Assembly: GCA_001778455.1 (NCBI GenBank)
Contig: MFGX01000024.1
Coordinates: forward strand, 12,395-18,687
Direction of reading: 5' to 3'
DNA: 6,293 nucleotides
Source of the DNA: Candidatus Fraserbacteria bacterium RBG_16_55_9
Lineage (GTDB): Bacteria; Bipolaricaulota; Bipolaricaulia; RBG-16-55-9
Below, piece after piece: positions 1 to 5,901 of this stretch. Below the pieces are notes generated by a model. That model worked only from the letters and a program-made list of their open reading frames with translations. It did no database searches and had not been told where the DNA came from. The number at the start of each line of letters is the position of its first letter. Within the stretch, counting starts at the first letter, position 1. A program made the translations under genes and the position numbers.

Positions 1-958
1 GGATGAGCACATCGATCTTGGCCAAGCGATGCGCTTCGGCCTCGAAGACGCGAATAAACGTTTCGCCAATGATCTTGCGCTTCTCCTCCGGATCGATGAC
101 GCCTCGCAGGCGCTTATAAAACTCCTCGCGAGCATCCACGCAATCGAGCCTCAAGCCCAGCTGGGTAAAGACGCGTTTCACTCGTTCCGATTCGCCTTTG
201 CGTAGGAGTCCTGTGTCCACAAAGATGGGGAGGAGCCTGTCTCCAATGGCTCGATGGGCCAGCACGGCCGCGGTACTGGAGTCAACTCCCCCAGAGACGC
301 CGATGAGGCAGCGCTTGCCAGATAACTCTTCCTTCAGAGCAGCGATCTTCTCTTCGACGAGGTTTCCAGGCTGCCACCGCCCGCGAATACCACAGACCTT
401 GCGAAGCCAATTCTCCAAGAGCATTTTCCCATGAGGGGTGTGATGGACTTCTGGATGGAACTGAATCCCGTACATGGAGGCCTGTTCGTTCTTCACGGCA
501 GCGATGAACTTTTCAGTCGAGTAGGCTAGCACTCGGAACCCTCGGGGGATCTGAGTGATGACATCTCCGTGGCTCATCCAGACTCTCTCTTCGCGCGAGA
601 GTCCATCGAAGAGTGCATCTGGCTCCAGAATCTCGATGGTGCTTGTGCCGTACTCGGCCTGGGCACGGTTCACCTGGCCCTCGAGTTGATGGGCAAGAAG
701 CTGCATGCCGTAGCAGATCGCCAAGATGGGAATTCCCAGTTGATAGATTCTGGGGTCGAGCTGTGGGGCGTCCGACTCATAGACGCTACGCGGCCCTCCA
801 GAAAGCACGAGGGCTCGCGGGCGGTGTCGCTCAATCTCTTCCGCTGTGATGGCGGATGAGGCGACCTCCGAGTAGACCTCCAGTTCGCGGATTGCCTTGG
901 CGATGAGCCGTGTATATTGCGAGCCGAAATCGAGAACGAGGACTCGTTCTTCGATCAC
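1..958 (-). CDS. guaA: GMP synthase (glutamine-hydrolysing), N-terminal ~319 residues; 3' end beyond window
   Basis: Makes GMP from XMP, ATP and glutamine in the cytoplasm, the last step of de novo guanine nucleotide synthesis. I translated the minus strand by hand. Residues 1-190 are a class I glutamine amidotransferase domain: VLDFGSQY near the N-terminus, nucleophile Cys82 in AICYGMQ (codon 713-715), and His168 and Glu170 in QFHPEVHHTPHG. The ATP pyrophosphatase domain follows from about residue 200, with the PP-loop SGGVDSS at 222-228. The frame ends at FIRVFEAEAHRLAKIDVLI, a conserved point some 200 residues before the usual C-terminus (family length about 510-525), so the XMP-binding and dimerisation part lies outside the window. 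The start is GTG at 958, chosen because GGGAGGAGG (965-973) sits 6 bases upstream and the protein begins at the usual family position. An ATG just upstream is out of frame and soon meets a stop. It is divergent from hflK. No frameshift or missing catalytic residue is seen. Confidence 0.97.
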   Translation of the reverse strand, partial: MIEERVLVLDFGSQYTRLIAKAIRELEVYSEVASSAITAEEIERHRPRALVLSGGPRSVYESDAPQLDPRIYQLGIPILAICYGMQLLAHQLEGQVNRAQAEYGTSTIEILEPDALFDGLSREERVWMSHGDVITQIPRGFRVLAYSTEKFIAAVKNEQASMYGIQFHPEVHHTPHGKMLLENWLRKVCGIRGRWQPGNLVEEKIAALKEELSGKRCLIGVSGGVDSSTAAVLAHRAIGDRLLPIFVDTGLLRKGESERVKRVFTQLGLRLDCVDAREEFYKRLRGVIDPEEKRKIIGETFIRVFEAEAHRLAKIDVLI

Positions 959-1020
959 ACCGTGCCTCCTCCCATTACTCATTCAAAGGGTAATCCGCGA
1001 AGGGGGGAATTGCAAATTAT

Positions 1021-1049
1021 TTGACCTCTTGGATGTAAGGGCCTAGAAT
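1021..1049 (+). promoter_or_regulatory. sigma70-type promoter for hflKC
   Basis: TTGACC (1021-1026) and TAGAAT (1044-1049) are separated by exactly 17 bases, with an AT-rich stretch before the -35. The predicted start of transcription is near 1056, giving a leader of about 47 bases before the chosen hflK ATG. The call rests on the match and the spacing. On the opposite strand only a weak guaA candidate is seen (TTGCAA at 1014-1009, then TACCCT after 17 bases), which I do not list. Confidence 0.65.
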
Positions 1050-1102
1050 CAATCCATTCAGAATTTTTCATCCATTCCATATGAGTGAGGAGGGACATGT
1101 TC

Positions 1103-2116
1103 ATGCAAGGACCCATAGAGTCTGGAAGAGAATTTGAAGAGCGCTGGCAGGACTGGAGTCGGAGAGTGGGACGGCTAGGCAGCGGAGCTGGCTGGCTGAT
1201 CGTCGTACTCATTGTGGCGATCTGGTTCTTGAGCGGCATTTATACCGTAGCCCCATCGGAAGTGGCTCTGGTCAAGCGATTCGGGAAATTCACGCAGGCC
1301 GAGGGCCCCGGGTTTCATTATAGACTTCCCTGGCCTATAGAGAGCGTCGTGGTCGTCGATAGCCAATCTGTGCGCACCGAGGAGATCGGCTTTCAGAGCA
1401 AAGCGGGCGTCCCGAGCACACAGTTCCCCACAAAGGAAGAAGAGGCGCTTACTCTCACGGGCGACTTCAACATCATCAGTGTGGAGACAGTAGTTCAGTA
1501 CGACGTGACAAACTCAGAAATCTTTGCTTTCCAAGTGGAGGACTATCGCAGGGTCATCCGAGAAGCAGCGCAGGCTGTTATCCGTGAGAAGGTGGCAACC
1601 CGTGGCGTGGATGAAGCCCTCACAGATAAGCGTGAGGAGATCGCCAGTGAGATCCAACGCGAACTGCAAGGGCTTCTGAATAATTACGGCACGGGGATGC
1701 GCATCATCAACGTGCGCTTGCAAGAGGTTACCCCGCCGACGCAAGAAGTCGCCGCAGCCTTCGATGACGTCAACAGCGCTGTCCAAGACAAAGAGCGGCT
1801 CATCTTTGAGGCTCAGGGTTACTCCAACGAGCAGCTCCCTCGAGCCGATGGCCAAGCCCAGCAGATCCTCAACGTGGCCGAAGGGTACAAGCAGAGTCGC
1901 ATCCTACGATCCGAGGGAGATGTCGCTCGGTTCTTGTCCATATTGGATCGCTACCGCCTGGGAAAGACCGTCACCGAAGCGCGGCTCTACATCGAAACGA
2001 TGGAAGAGATCCTCCCCAACCTCAATAAGATCATTCTCTCGAAAGAGTCCGGTGGCGTGCTCAACCTACTCGATCTGGAGAGGCTCCTGGGGAGCAGCAC
2101 CGGAGGTGAGAAGTAA
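1103..2116 (+). CDS. hflK: HflK-type SPFH/band 7 membrane protein, FtsH protease modulator subunit
   Basis: HflK pairs with HflC in a large membrane-anchored, outward-facing assembly that surrounds and modulates the FtsH protease. One transmembrane helix is visible at about residues 29-47, from GWLIVVLIVAIWFL onward. The SPFH/band 7 domain starts at VAPSEVALVKRFGKF. The family block AAFDDVNSAVQDKERLI, then AEGYKQSRI, SEGDVARFL and ARLYIETMEEILP, form the helical, probably coiled-coil part. The protein is 337 residues, shorter than E. coli HflK (419), because the Gly/Pro-rich N-terminal extension is reduced to about 28 residues and the tail after LNLLDLERLL is short. The start ATG at 1103 was chosen because AGGAGGG (1088-1094) lies 8 bases upstream. 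ATG 1097 is only 2 bases from that site and GTG 1085 would overlap it. The stop shares its last base with the hflC start, so the two are translationally coupled. Confidence 0.93.
   Translation: MQGPIESGREFEERWQDWSRRVGRLGSGAGWLIVVLIVAIWFLSGIYTVAPSEVALVKRFGKFTQAEGPGFHYRLPWPIESVVVVDSQSVRTEEIGFQSKAGVPSTQFPTKEEEALTLTGDFNIISVETVVQYDVTNSEIFAFQVEDYRRVIREAAQAVIREKVATRGVDEALTDKREEIASEIQRELQGLLNNYGTGMRIINVRLQEVTPPTQEVAAAFDDVNSAVQDKERLIFEAQGYSNEQLPRADGQAQQILNVAEGYKQSRILRSEGDVARFLSILDRYRLGKTVTEARLYIETMEEILPNLNKIILSKESGGVLNLLDLERLLGSSTGGEK
2102..2108 (+). promoter_or_regulatory. Shine-Dalgarno site of hflC inside the hflK end
   Basis: GGAGGTG (2102-2108), 7 bases before the ATG at 2116, lies within the last codons of hflK. 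With the TAATG stop/start overlap it fixes the hflC start and implies coupled translation of the pair. Confidence 0.8.
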
Positions 2117-2997
2117 TGAAGAGCTTGGTCGTCTTTATTGTCGTTGTCTTTTTGGCCTTGATCGGCTACTTTCTCTTCGCCTTTACGGTGGACGAGACCC
2201 AGAAGGCTGTCGTGCTTCAGTTCGGGGAGATCGTGCGAATCGTGGAATCGCCCGGGCTACACTTCAAGACACCCCTGCTGGAGAATGTGGTCTACCTAGA
2301 AGATCGGCTCCTTAGCTACGACATCCGATCGGCTCCGGTCATCACGGTGGATAAACAGCGCCTGACGGTAGACAGCTATACGCTCTGGCGCATCCAAGAT
2401 CCGCGTCGGTTTATGGAGACGATGCGTGGACTGCGTAACAACGCAGAGCAGCGGCTCGATGATATCATCTACTCGCTGCTTAGGGACTCGCTGGCACAGA
2501 AGAGTTTCGAAGACATCCTCAAGCGTGAGTTTCTTACCGAGGTCAAGCAGAGAGCCCAGACACAAGTCAAGGACTTTGGCATTGAGATCATTGACGTGCG
2601 CATCAAGCGGGCGGATCTCCCTACGGCCAACGAGCAGGCGGTCTATCAACGCATGATCAAGGAGAGGAGACAGATTGCGCAAAGGTACCGTGCCGAAGGG
2701 GAGCAGCAAGCGCTTGGCATCCGATCTGAGGCCGACCGTCAAGTGCAGATCACTCTGGCCGAAGCGCACAAGCGCTCCGAAGAACTCAAGGGAGAGGGCG
2801 ATGCTAGCGCCCTTCAGATCTATGCGGAGGCGTACAACCGCGACCCCAACTTCTTCCTCTTCTGGCGCACGCTCGAATCCTATAAGACATCGCTGGCTCA
2901 GAACAGCACACTGGTGCTCTCGACAGAATCCGATTATTTGAAGCTATTGGAGTTGATGAATTCAAAAGGGCTGATCGAGGCGCTGGACAATCGCTAA
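2116..2997 (+). CDS. hflC: HflC-type SPFH/band 7 membrane protein, partner of HflK
   Basis: Second subunit of the HflKC complex that controls access of membrane substrates to FtsH. The 293-residue length is close to the usual ~300-335. The N-terminal anchor is clear: a hydrophobic run from residue 3 to about 24 (VVFIVVVFLALIGYFLF). The SPFH domain follows from DETQKAVVLQFGEIVRIV, then SPGLHFKTP and LTVDSYTLWRIQDPRRF. The family signature IEIIDVRIKRADLP leads into YQRMIKERRQIAQRYRAEGE and the coiled-coil repeats SEADRQVQITLAEAHKRSEE and GEGDASALQIYAEAYNRDP. FFLFWRTLESYKTSL near the C-terminus is also typical. There is no separate promoter; the gene overlaps hflK by one base. The stop overlaps that of the opposing sirtuin gene, leaving no intergenic terminator. 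Nothing appears broken. Confidence 0.96.
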   Translation: MKSLVVFIVVVFLALIGYFLFAFTVDETQKAVVLQFGEIVRIVESPGLHFKTPLLENVVYLEDRLLSYDIRSAPVITVDKQRLTVDSYTLWRIQDPRRFMETMRGLRNNAEQRLDDIIYSLLRDSLAQKSFEDILKREFLTEVKQRAQTQVKDFGIEIIDVRIKRADLPTANEQAVYQRMIKERRQIAQRYRAEGEQQALGIRSEADRQVQITLAEAHKRSEELKGEGDASALQIYAEAYNRDPNFFLFWRTLESYKTSLAQNSTLVLSTESDYLKLLELMNSKGLIEALDNR

Positions 2998-3758
2998 ACC
3001 GCTTGCATGCGGAGTCCCAAAAGCTCGCTCAATCGGCACATGGCCGAGCCTAAGTCACTGTGAATGACGAGATCTGCCAAGCCATCGAAGGGTGTCTCCT
3101 CACGATTGATGAGGGCCACTTTCGCCTTGCCGTATTTCGCTTGCGGGACGAGCCCCGCTACAGGGTAGACTTCGAGAGAGGAGCCCAAGACCAAGAGTAG
3201 ATCTGCTTGGTAGATCTCTAATTCGCTCTCTGCAAAGGCAGGGGGCAGGAGTTCTCCGAAGAGAACTACATTGGGTTTGAGCAGGCCGTGGCACTCATCG
3301 CAATGCGGCACGCTGCGTTCCTCGACTTTCCGCAAGAGCTCTTCGGTCTCGTAGGGCTTGCGACACTTGATGCACAGACCCTGGGTGTAGTTGCCATGGA
3401 CTTCGAACACCTGCTGGGAGCCTGCTTTTCGATGGAGATTATCAATATTTTGAGTGATGACGGTTTTCAATCTCCCTCGAGCTTCGAGTTGAGCCAGTAC
3501 GCTGTGTGTGATGTTAGGTTTGGCTTCGTTTAGCTTAGAAAAACGCCACTTCCAGAACTCGTAGAAACCCACGGGGTCTCCGAGAAAACCCTCGATGGAA
3601 GCCACTTTGATGGGATCGACCATGGCCCACAGGCCGCACTCGGGGCTACGAAAATCCGGGATACCCGATTCCGTCGAGACGCCGGCTCCTGTGAGCGCTA
3701 CGGCATAGCGAGCTTGCTCAAGCCACCCGGCTAGTTGATAGAGCTTCCCCTCGTGCAT
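2994..3758 (-). CDS. Sir2-family NAD-dependent protein deacylase (sirtuin)
   Basis: Sirtuins remove acetyl or other acyl groups from protein lysines, consuming NAD and releasing nicotinamide and O-acyl-ADP-ribose. The 254 residues hold the whole core. The NAD-binding TGAGVSTESGIPDFRSP is at 23-39, TQNIDNLH at 102-109 and the catalytic His121 in FEVHGN. Four zinc cysteines are C129, C132, C153 and C156. NVVLFGE (163-169) forms the acyl-lysine channel, and LGSSLEVYP (191-199) and NREETPFD belong to the NAD pocket. The layout is closest to compact bacterial enzymes such as Thermotoga Sir2. The position equivalent to the class III Tyr-x-x-Arg pair reads W69-K-W-R72, so acyl preference is uncertain and I give no symbol (cobB, npdA and srtN are all used for relatives). 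ATG 3758 is the only usable start, since an in-frame stop lies 21 bases upstream, yet no Shine-Dalgarno site precedes it. Confidence 0.95.
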   Translation of the reverse strand: MHEGKLYQLAGWLEQARYAVALTGAGVSTESGIPDFRSPECGLWAMVDPIKVASIEGFLGDPVGFYEFWKWRFSKLNEAKPNITHSVLAQLEARGRLKTVITQNIDNLHRKAGSQQVFEVHGNYTQGLCIKCRKPYETEELLRKVEERSVPHCDECHGLLKPNVVLFGELLPPAFAESELEIYQADLLLVLGSSLEVYPVAGLVPQAKYGKAKVALINREETPFDGLADLVIHSDLGSAMCRLSELLGLRMQAV

Positions 3759-3770
3759 AGTAGGGATTAC

Positions 3771-3800
3771 AGTCTAATCGAACTTTCGCCTCGAGAACAA
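3771..3800 (-). promoter_or_regulatory. possible sirtuin promoter, nearly leaderless
   Basis: On the minus strand TTGTTC (3800-3795) and TAGACT (3776-3771) are 18 bases apart. The expected start of transcription, near 3764, leaves only about 5 untranslated bases before ATG 3758. That would fit the missing Shine-Dalgarno site. Both boxes match consensus only moderately. Confidence 0.35.
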
Positions 3801-3814
3801 CTAGCAGTAGTCTT

Positions 3815-3843
3815 TTGATGAGGTAGAGTTTTTGCGCTATCAT
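3815..3843 (+). promoter_or_regulatory. promoter of the decayed GAF gene
   Basis: TTGATG (3815-3820) and TATCAT (3838-3843) are 17 bases apart, with the expected start near 3850, 17 bases before ATG 3867. The promoter looks intact although the gene it serves is broken. It faces away from the sirtuin promoter. Confidence 0.5.
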
Positions 3844-3866
3844 TGCAGTTGCAGATTGCACTTACA

Positions 3867-4212
3867 ATGACCCCGAAACCTGGCCTAGAAAAAGAGCTGT
3901 TCCGCCTTAAAGAAGAGACGGGCTGGAGCTGACAGAGCTTCTCGAAGCCATTGTCTCCCGCGCCGGTGCTCTCGTAGGCACCACACATGGCTACATCTAC
4001 TTGGTCGATCCAGGCGCAGTGGAGATGGAAGTACACGTGGGCACAGGGGCATTTAGCAAGGACATTGGATATCGGGTGAAATGCGGCGTGGGGTTAGCTG
4101 GAAAGGTTTGGCAGACCGGCCAACCAATGGCTGTAGATGATTATCGTACGTGGACGGGTCGCGTGCCCGAATCGCGCTTTGACAGCTTGCACGCGGCAGT
4201 GGCAGTGCCTCT
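3867..4212 (+). pseudogene. GAF-domain protein remnant: frameshifted and truncated
   Basis: GAF domains are small-ligand or signal sensors found in histidine kinases, cyclic-nucleotide enzymes and regulators. ATG 3867 opens a reading frame of 21 codons (MTPKPGLEKELFRLKEETG...) that hits TGA at 3930-3932. From about 3920 a second frame, offset by one lost base, continues the same protein: ELTELLEAIVSRAGALVG, GYIYLVDP, then the GAF-like KCGVGLAGKVWQTGQPMAVD, then DSLHAAVAVPL ending near 4212. A stop in that second frame at 3908-3910 places the lesion between 3911 and 3930. Family resemblance then ends abruptly, and the last strands and helix of a GAF domain, which should follow AVPL, are absent. 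No downstream output domain is present. The remaining frame stays open into metK. I infer a decayed gene. A single sequencing error could explain the frameshift but not the missing 3' part. No clear Shine-Dalgarno site precedes 3867. Confidence 0.72.
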
Positions 4213-4214
4213 AA

Positions 4215-4252
4215 GGTATTCATACCTGCAAGTGAGCCGCCCCCTTGCAGGT
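4215..4252 (+). repeat. two overlapping, mutually exclusive inverted repeats
   Basis: GGTAT-TC-ATACC (4215-4226) is a perfect 5-bp inverted repeat with a 2-base centre. ACCTGCAAG (4224-4232) pairs perfectly with CTTGCAGGT (4244-4252) across 11 bases. The two share ACC at 4224-4226, so only one can form at a time. They start just where the GAF similarity ends and lie upstream of the metK promoter. No T run follows, so this is not a standard intrinsic terminator. Confidence 0.6.
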
Positions 4253-4266
4253 CAGTCGAAGCATTC

Positions 4267-4295
4267 TTGTCCTCTGAGGGGAAATCCACTACAAT
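4267..4295 (+). promoter_or_regulatory. sigma70-type promoter of metK
   Basis: TTGTCC (4267-4272) and TACAAT (4290-4295) are exactly 17 bases apart. The expected start of transcription, near 4302, gives a leader of only about 10 bases that holds just the ribosome site AAAGGA (4303-4308). This leaves no room for a SAM riboswitch. A small palindrome CCTCTGAGG (4271-4279) lies between the boxes. Confidence 0.68.
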
Positions 4296-4312
4296 CGCGG
4301 TCAAAGGATCCC

Positions 4313-5506
4313 ATGGTAAGCAGAAGGCTTTTCACATCTGAATCCGTGACGGAGGGCCATCCAGACAAGATGGCGGATCGCATTTCCGATTCCATCTTGG
4401 ATGCGATCTTCACGGAAGATCCGCAGGCGCGGGTGGCCTGCGAGACGTTCGTCACCACGGGACTAGTGATTATTGGAGGCGAGATCAGCACCCGCTGCCG
4501 CCTAGACTACGCCTCCATCGCTCGCAGAGCCATCCAGGAGATCGGGTACGACCGTCCCGAGTATGGCTTCTCCTACGATCAATGCTCTGTCCTGGTCGCC
4601 TTGCACGAGCAATCCTCCGACATCGCCCAGGCTGTGGTGAAGGGTTCGGCACAGGACCCGTATGAGAGTCTGGGAGCCGGGGATCAGGGGATCATGTACG
4701 GCTATGCTTGCGCTGAGACTCCAGAGCTTATGCCCCTTCCCATCACCCTGGCCCACGATTTAGTGAAGAGACTGGCTCACGTCCGCAAGGGGGGCACACT
4801 CGATTACCTCAGGCCCGATGGGAAATCACAGGTCACGGTGGAGTATGAGGACCACCACTCGCTGCGCGTGCATACCGTAGTGCTTTCCGCTCAACACGAT
4901 CCGGGCATCTCCATGGAGCGCCTAAAGGCGGATTTGATTGAGCATGTGATCCGCCCGGTCTTGGGCCAGCGGCTGGACGCAAAAACAGAGTTGCTCATCA
5001 ACCCTTCCGGTCGTTTCGTCATCGGCGGCCCTCCGGGCGATACAGGCATGACAGGACGAAAGATCGAAGTCGATACGTACGGAGGCTACGGAAGCCACGG
5101 CGGTGGGGCGTTCTCTGGGAAAGATCCCACCAAGGTGGACCGCTCAGGCTCGTACATGGCGCGCTATGTGGCGGTGAATGTGGTTGCTGCTGAGCTGGCC
5201 AAGGAGTGTGAAGTTCAAGTAGCCTACGCCATTGGGCGAGCGAGACCCCTGGCCATCACTGTGGATACGTTTCACACGGGCACGATCCCGGATGACGAGA
5301 TCCAGAGGCTTGTTGAAACGCACTTTGACTTTCGCCCGGCGGCGATCATCGAGCAGCTGAACTTGAGAAGGCCCATTTACAAACCGGTCTCGGCGTACGG
5401 CCATTTCGGGCGTCCTGAGCTCAAACTCCCTTGGGAGCGTTCGGACAAAGCCAAGTTGTTGCGCGAGGCAGCGGGTCTTACACCGTCAAAGCAAGAGCAG
5501 CACTGA
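4313..5506 (+). CDS. metK: S-adenosylmethionine synthetase (methionine adenosyltransferase)
   Basis: Forms SAM from methionine and ATP in the cytoplasm, normally as a homotetramer. The 397 residues align over the full length with the family (E. coli 384). FTSESVTEGHPDKMADRISD opens the protein, with catalytic His16 and metal ligand Asp18. The adenine/phosphate signature GAGDQG is at 121-126, and FVIGGPPGDTGMTGRKI leads to the second signature GGGAFSGKD at 263-271. The end, AYGHFGRPELKLPWERSDKA, is also typical. ATG 4313 is preferred: MVSRRLFTSESV matches the usual N-terminus, AAAGGA lies 4 bases upstream, and a promoter is placed just before it. The frame is open upstream to beyond 4001, but those 104 extra codons encode GAF remnant and intergenic DNA, so a longer call would be wrong. 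The gene is probably transcribed alone. Confidence 0.97.
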   Translation: MVSRRLFTSESVTEGHPDKMADRISDSILDAIFTEDPQARVACETFVTTGLVIIGGEISTRCRLDYASIARRAIQEIGYDRPEYGFSYDQCSVLVALHEQSSDIAQAVVKGSAQDPYESLGAGDQGIMYGYACAETPELMPLPITLAHDLVKRLAHVRKGGTLDYLRPDGKSQVTVEYEDHHSLRVHTVVLSAQHDPGISMERLKADLIEHVIRPVLGQRLDAKTELLINPSGRFVIGGPPGDTGMTGRKIEVDTYGGYGSHGGGAFSGKDPTKVDRSGSYMARYVAVNVVAAELAKECEVQVAYAIGRARPLAITVDTFHTGTIPDDEIQRLVETHFDFRPAAIIEQLNLRRPIYKPVSAYGHFGRPELKLPWERSDKAKLLREAAGLTPSKQEQH

Positions 5507-5525
5507 GGTTGCCCCGATGGGCACC
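5507..5525 (+). terminator. weak hairpin after metK, possible terminator
   Basis: GGT and GCCC (with T5510 bulged) pair with GGGC and ACC around a CGAT loop directly after the metK stop. The T run of a classic intrinsic terminator is missing (TAGAATGTAA follows), so any termination role is tentative. Confidence 0.3.
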
Positions 5526-5544
5526 TAGAATGTAACGTAAACTC

Positions 5545-5574
5545 TTGACTCTGCACGCTCTGATATGTTATAGA
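5545..5574 (+). promoter_or_regulatory. extended -10 promoter for the riboswitch transcript
   Basis: TTGACT (5545-5550) and TATAGA (5569-5574) are 18 bases apart, with TGT directly before the -10 hexamer (extended -10 type). The predicted start near 5582 lies only a few bases before the outer P1 strand of the riboswitch. Promoter and aptamer positions thus support each other. Confidence 0.65.
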
Positions 5575-5586
5575 TAATGAGTTGAA

Positions 5587-5690
5587 ATTCGCGCCCGATA
5601 AAGGCAAACCCAGCGAAAGCTGGGGACGCAAAGCCACGGGCCTACAGGCGAGGGAATGCCTATGGTAGCCGGGTTGCCGAAGGTGAGGAT
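5587..5690 (+). ncRNA. cyclic-di-GMP-I (GEMM-I) riboswitch aptamer
   Basis: The sequence follows the GEMM-I consensus closely. AAGGCAAACC (5601-5610) leads to P2, CCCAGC-GAAA-GCTGGG (5609-5624), a perfect 6-bp stem with a GNRA tetraloop. GACGCAAAGCC (5625-5635) is the conserved joining strand, and CGGGCCTA...CCTATGG (5637-5665) is P3 with a tetraloop-receptor-like CCTA/TATGG pair. GTAGCCGGGTTGCCG (5665-5679) closes the core. The residue three before AAACC, equivalent to G20 of the V. cholerae Vc2 aptamer, is G5603. The cGAMP-selective subtype carries A there, so c-di-GMP is the expected ligand. The first A of CAAAGCC (5630) is the intercalating adenine. P1 can be extended by pairing 5587-5595 with 5682-5690 (one mismatch, two G-T pairs), covering a GGTGAGG and the ATG at 5689. 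No terminator-type expression platform is evident. Confidence 0.93.
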
Positions 5691-5901
5691 GATTACGAGT
5701 TTTAGAGCCCGTCATTGTTTCAATCACCTCCAAGAAAGTAGGAGCACTTGGCCTGTTGCTCAGTGCTATGCAGGCCAGGCTTCAGCCTTCCAGAGTTTTC
5801 TCGTGGGCCTACCTCCTGTTTCTGTTCCCGCGAGTTTTTGCTCAGGGGATGAGGCTATTGACCGGCCAGGTGCTCCTCTTTCTTTACTCCCAGAGGTGTA
5901 G
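5689..5901 (+). CDS. doubtful 70-residue ORF starting in the riboswitch P1 stem
   Basis: ATG 5689 is the first start after the aptamer, abutting GGTGAGG (5682-5688), a purine-rich but too closely spaced ribosome site. The product, MITSFRARHCFNHLQESR then a Ser/Pro-rich tail, has no recognisable domain, signal peptide or membrane segment. Its composition looks like translated non-coding DNA. The same frame is open upstream to 5656, but that extension lies inside the aptamer and can be discounted. The only argument for coding is its place: a translational riboswitch that occludes this start would be a normal design. It overlaps the ORF at 5768 in another frame, and at most one is likely real. 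Both could be the wreck of the gene once controlled here. Confidence 0.2.
   Translation: MITSFRARHCFNHLQESRSTWPVAQCYAGQASAFQSFLVGLPPVSVPASFCSGDEAIDRPGAPLSLLPEV
5749..5777 (+). repeat. 7-bp inverted repeat downstream of the riboswitch
   Basis: TGGCCTG (5749-5755) and CAGGCCA (5771-5777) are perfect complements across 15 bases. The loop holds the TTG 5756 and ATG 5768 start candidates. There is no T run, so it is not a terminator. It may be chance or a leader hairpin. Confidence 0.35.

Noticed and set aside
198..859. Plus-strand ORFs across 198-859
   Set aside because: They are antisense to guaA, whose minus-strand frame is fully conserved with catalytic motifs.
4179..4207. Perfect TTGACA at 4179-4184 as a metK -35 box
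   Set aside because: No -10-like hexamer at 16-18 bases downstream (4202-4207 reads GCAGTG-like sequence), and it lies in GAF coding sequence.
3767..4304. Minus-strand ORFs opposite the GAF remnant (3767-4036 and 4053-4304)
   Set aside because: No recognisable motif or ribosome site. The plus strand shows clear GAF similarity.
4001..4312. N-terminal extension of MetK from TTG 4001
   Set aside because: The residues are GAF-like and then intergenic, while MetK family similarity starts exactly at 4313 behind its own promoter and ribosome site.
4215..4312. SAM or SAH riboswitch upstream of metK
   Set aside because: None of the conserved SAM-I, SAM-II or SAH cores that I know are present, and the hairpins lie upstream of the likely transcription start.
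5656..5688. 81-residue ORF starting at 5656
   Set aside because: The start lies inside the conserved riboswitch core, so those codons reflect RNA structure rather than protein.
5587..5690. cGAMP-selective (GEMM-Ib) reading of the riboswitch
   Set aside because: The specificity position equivalent to Vc2 G20 is G (5603), not A, which favours c-di-GMP.
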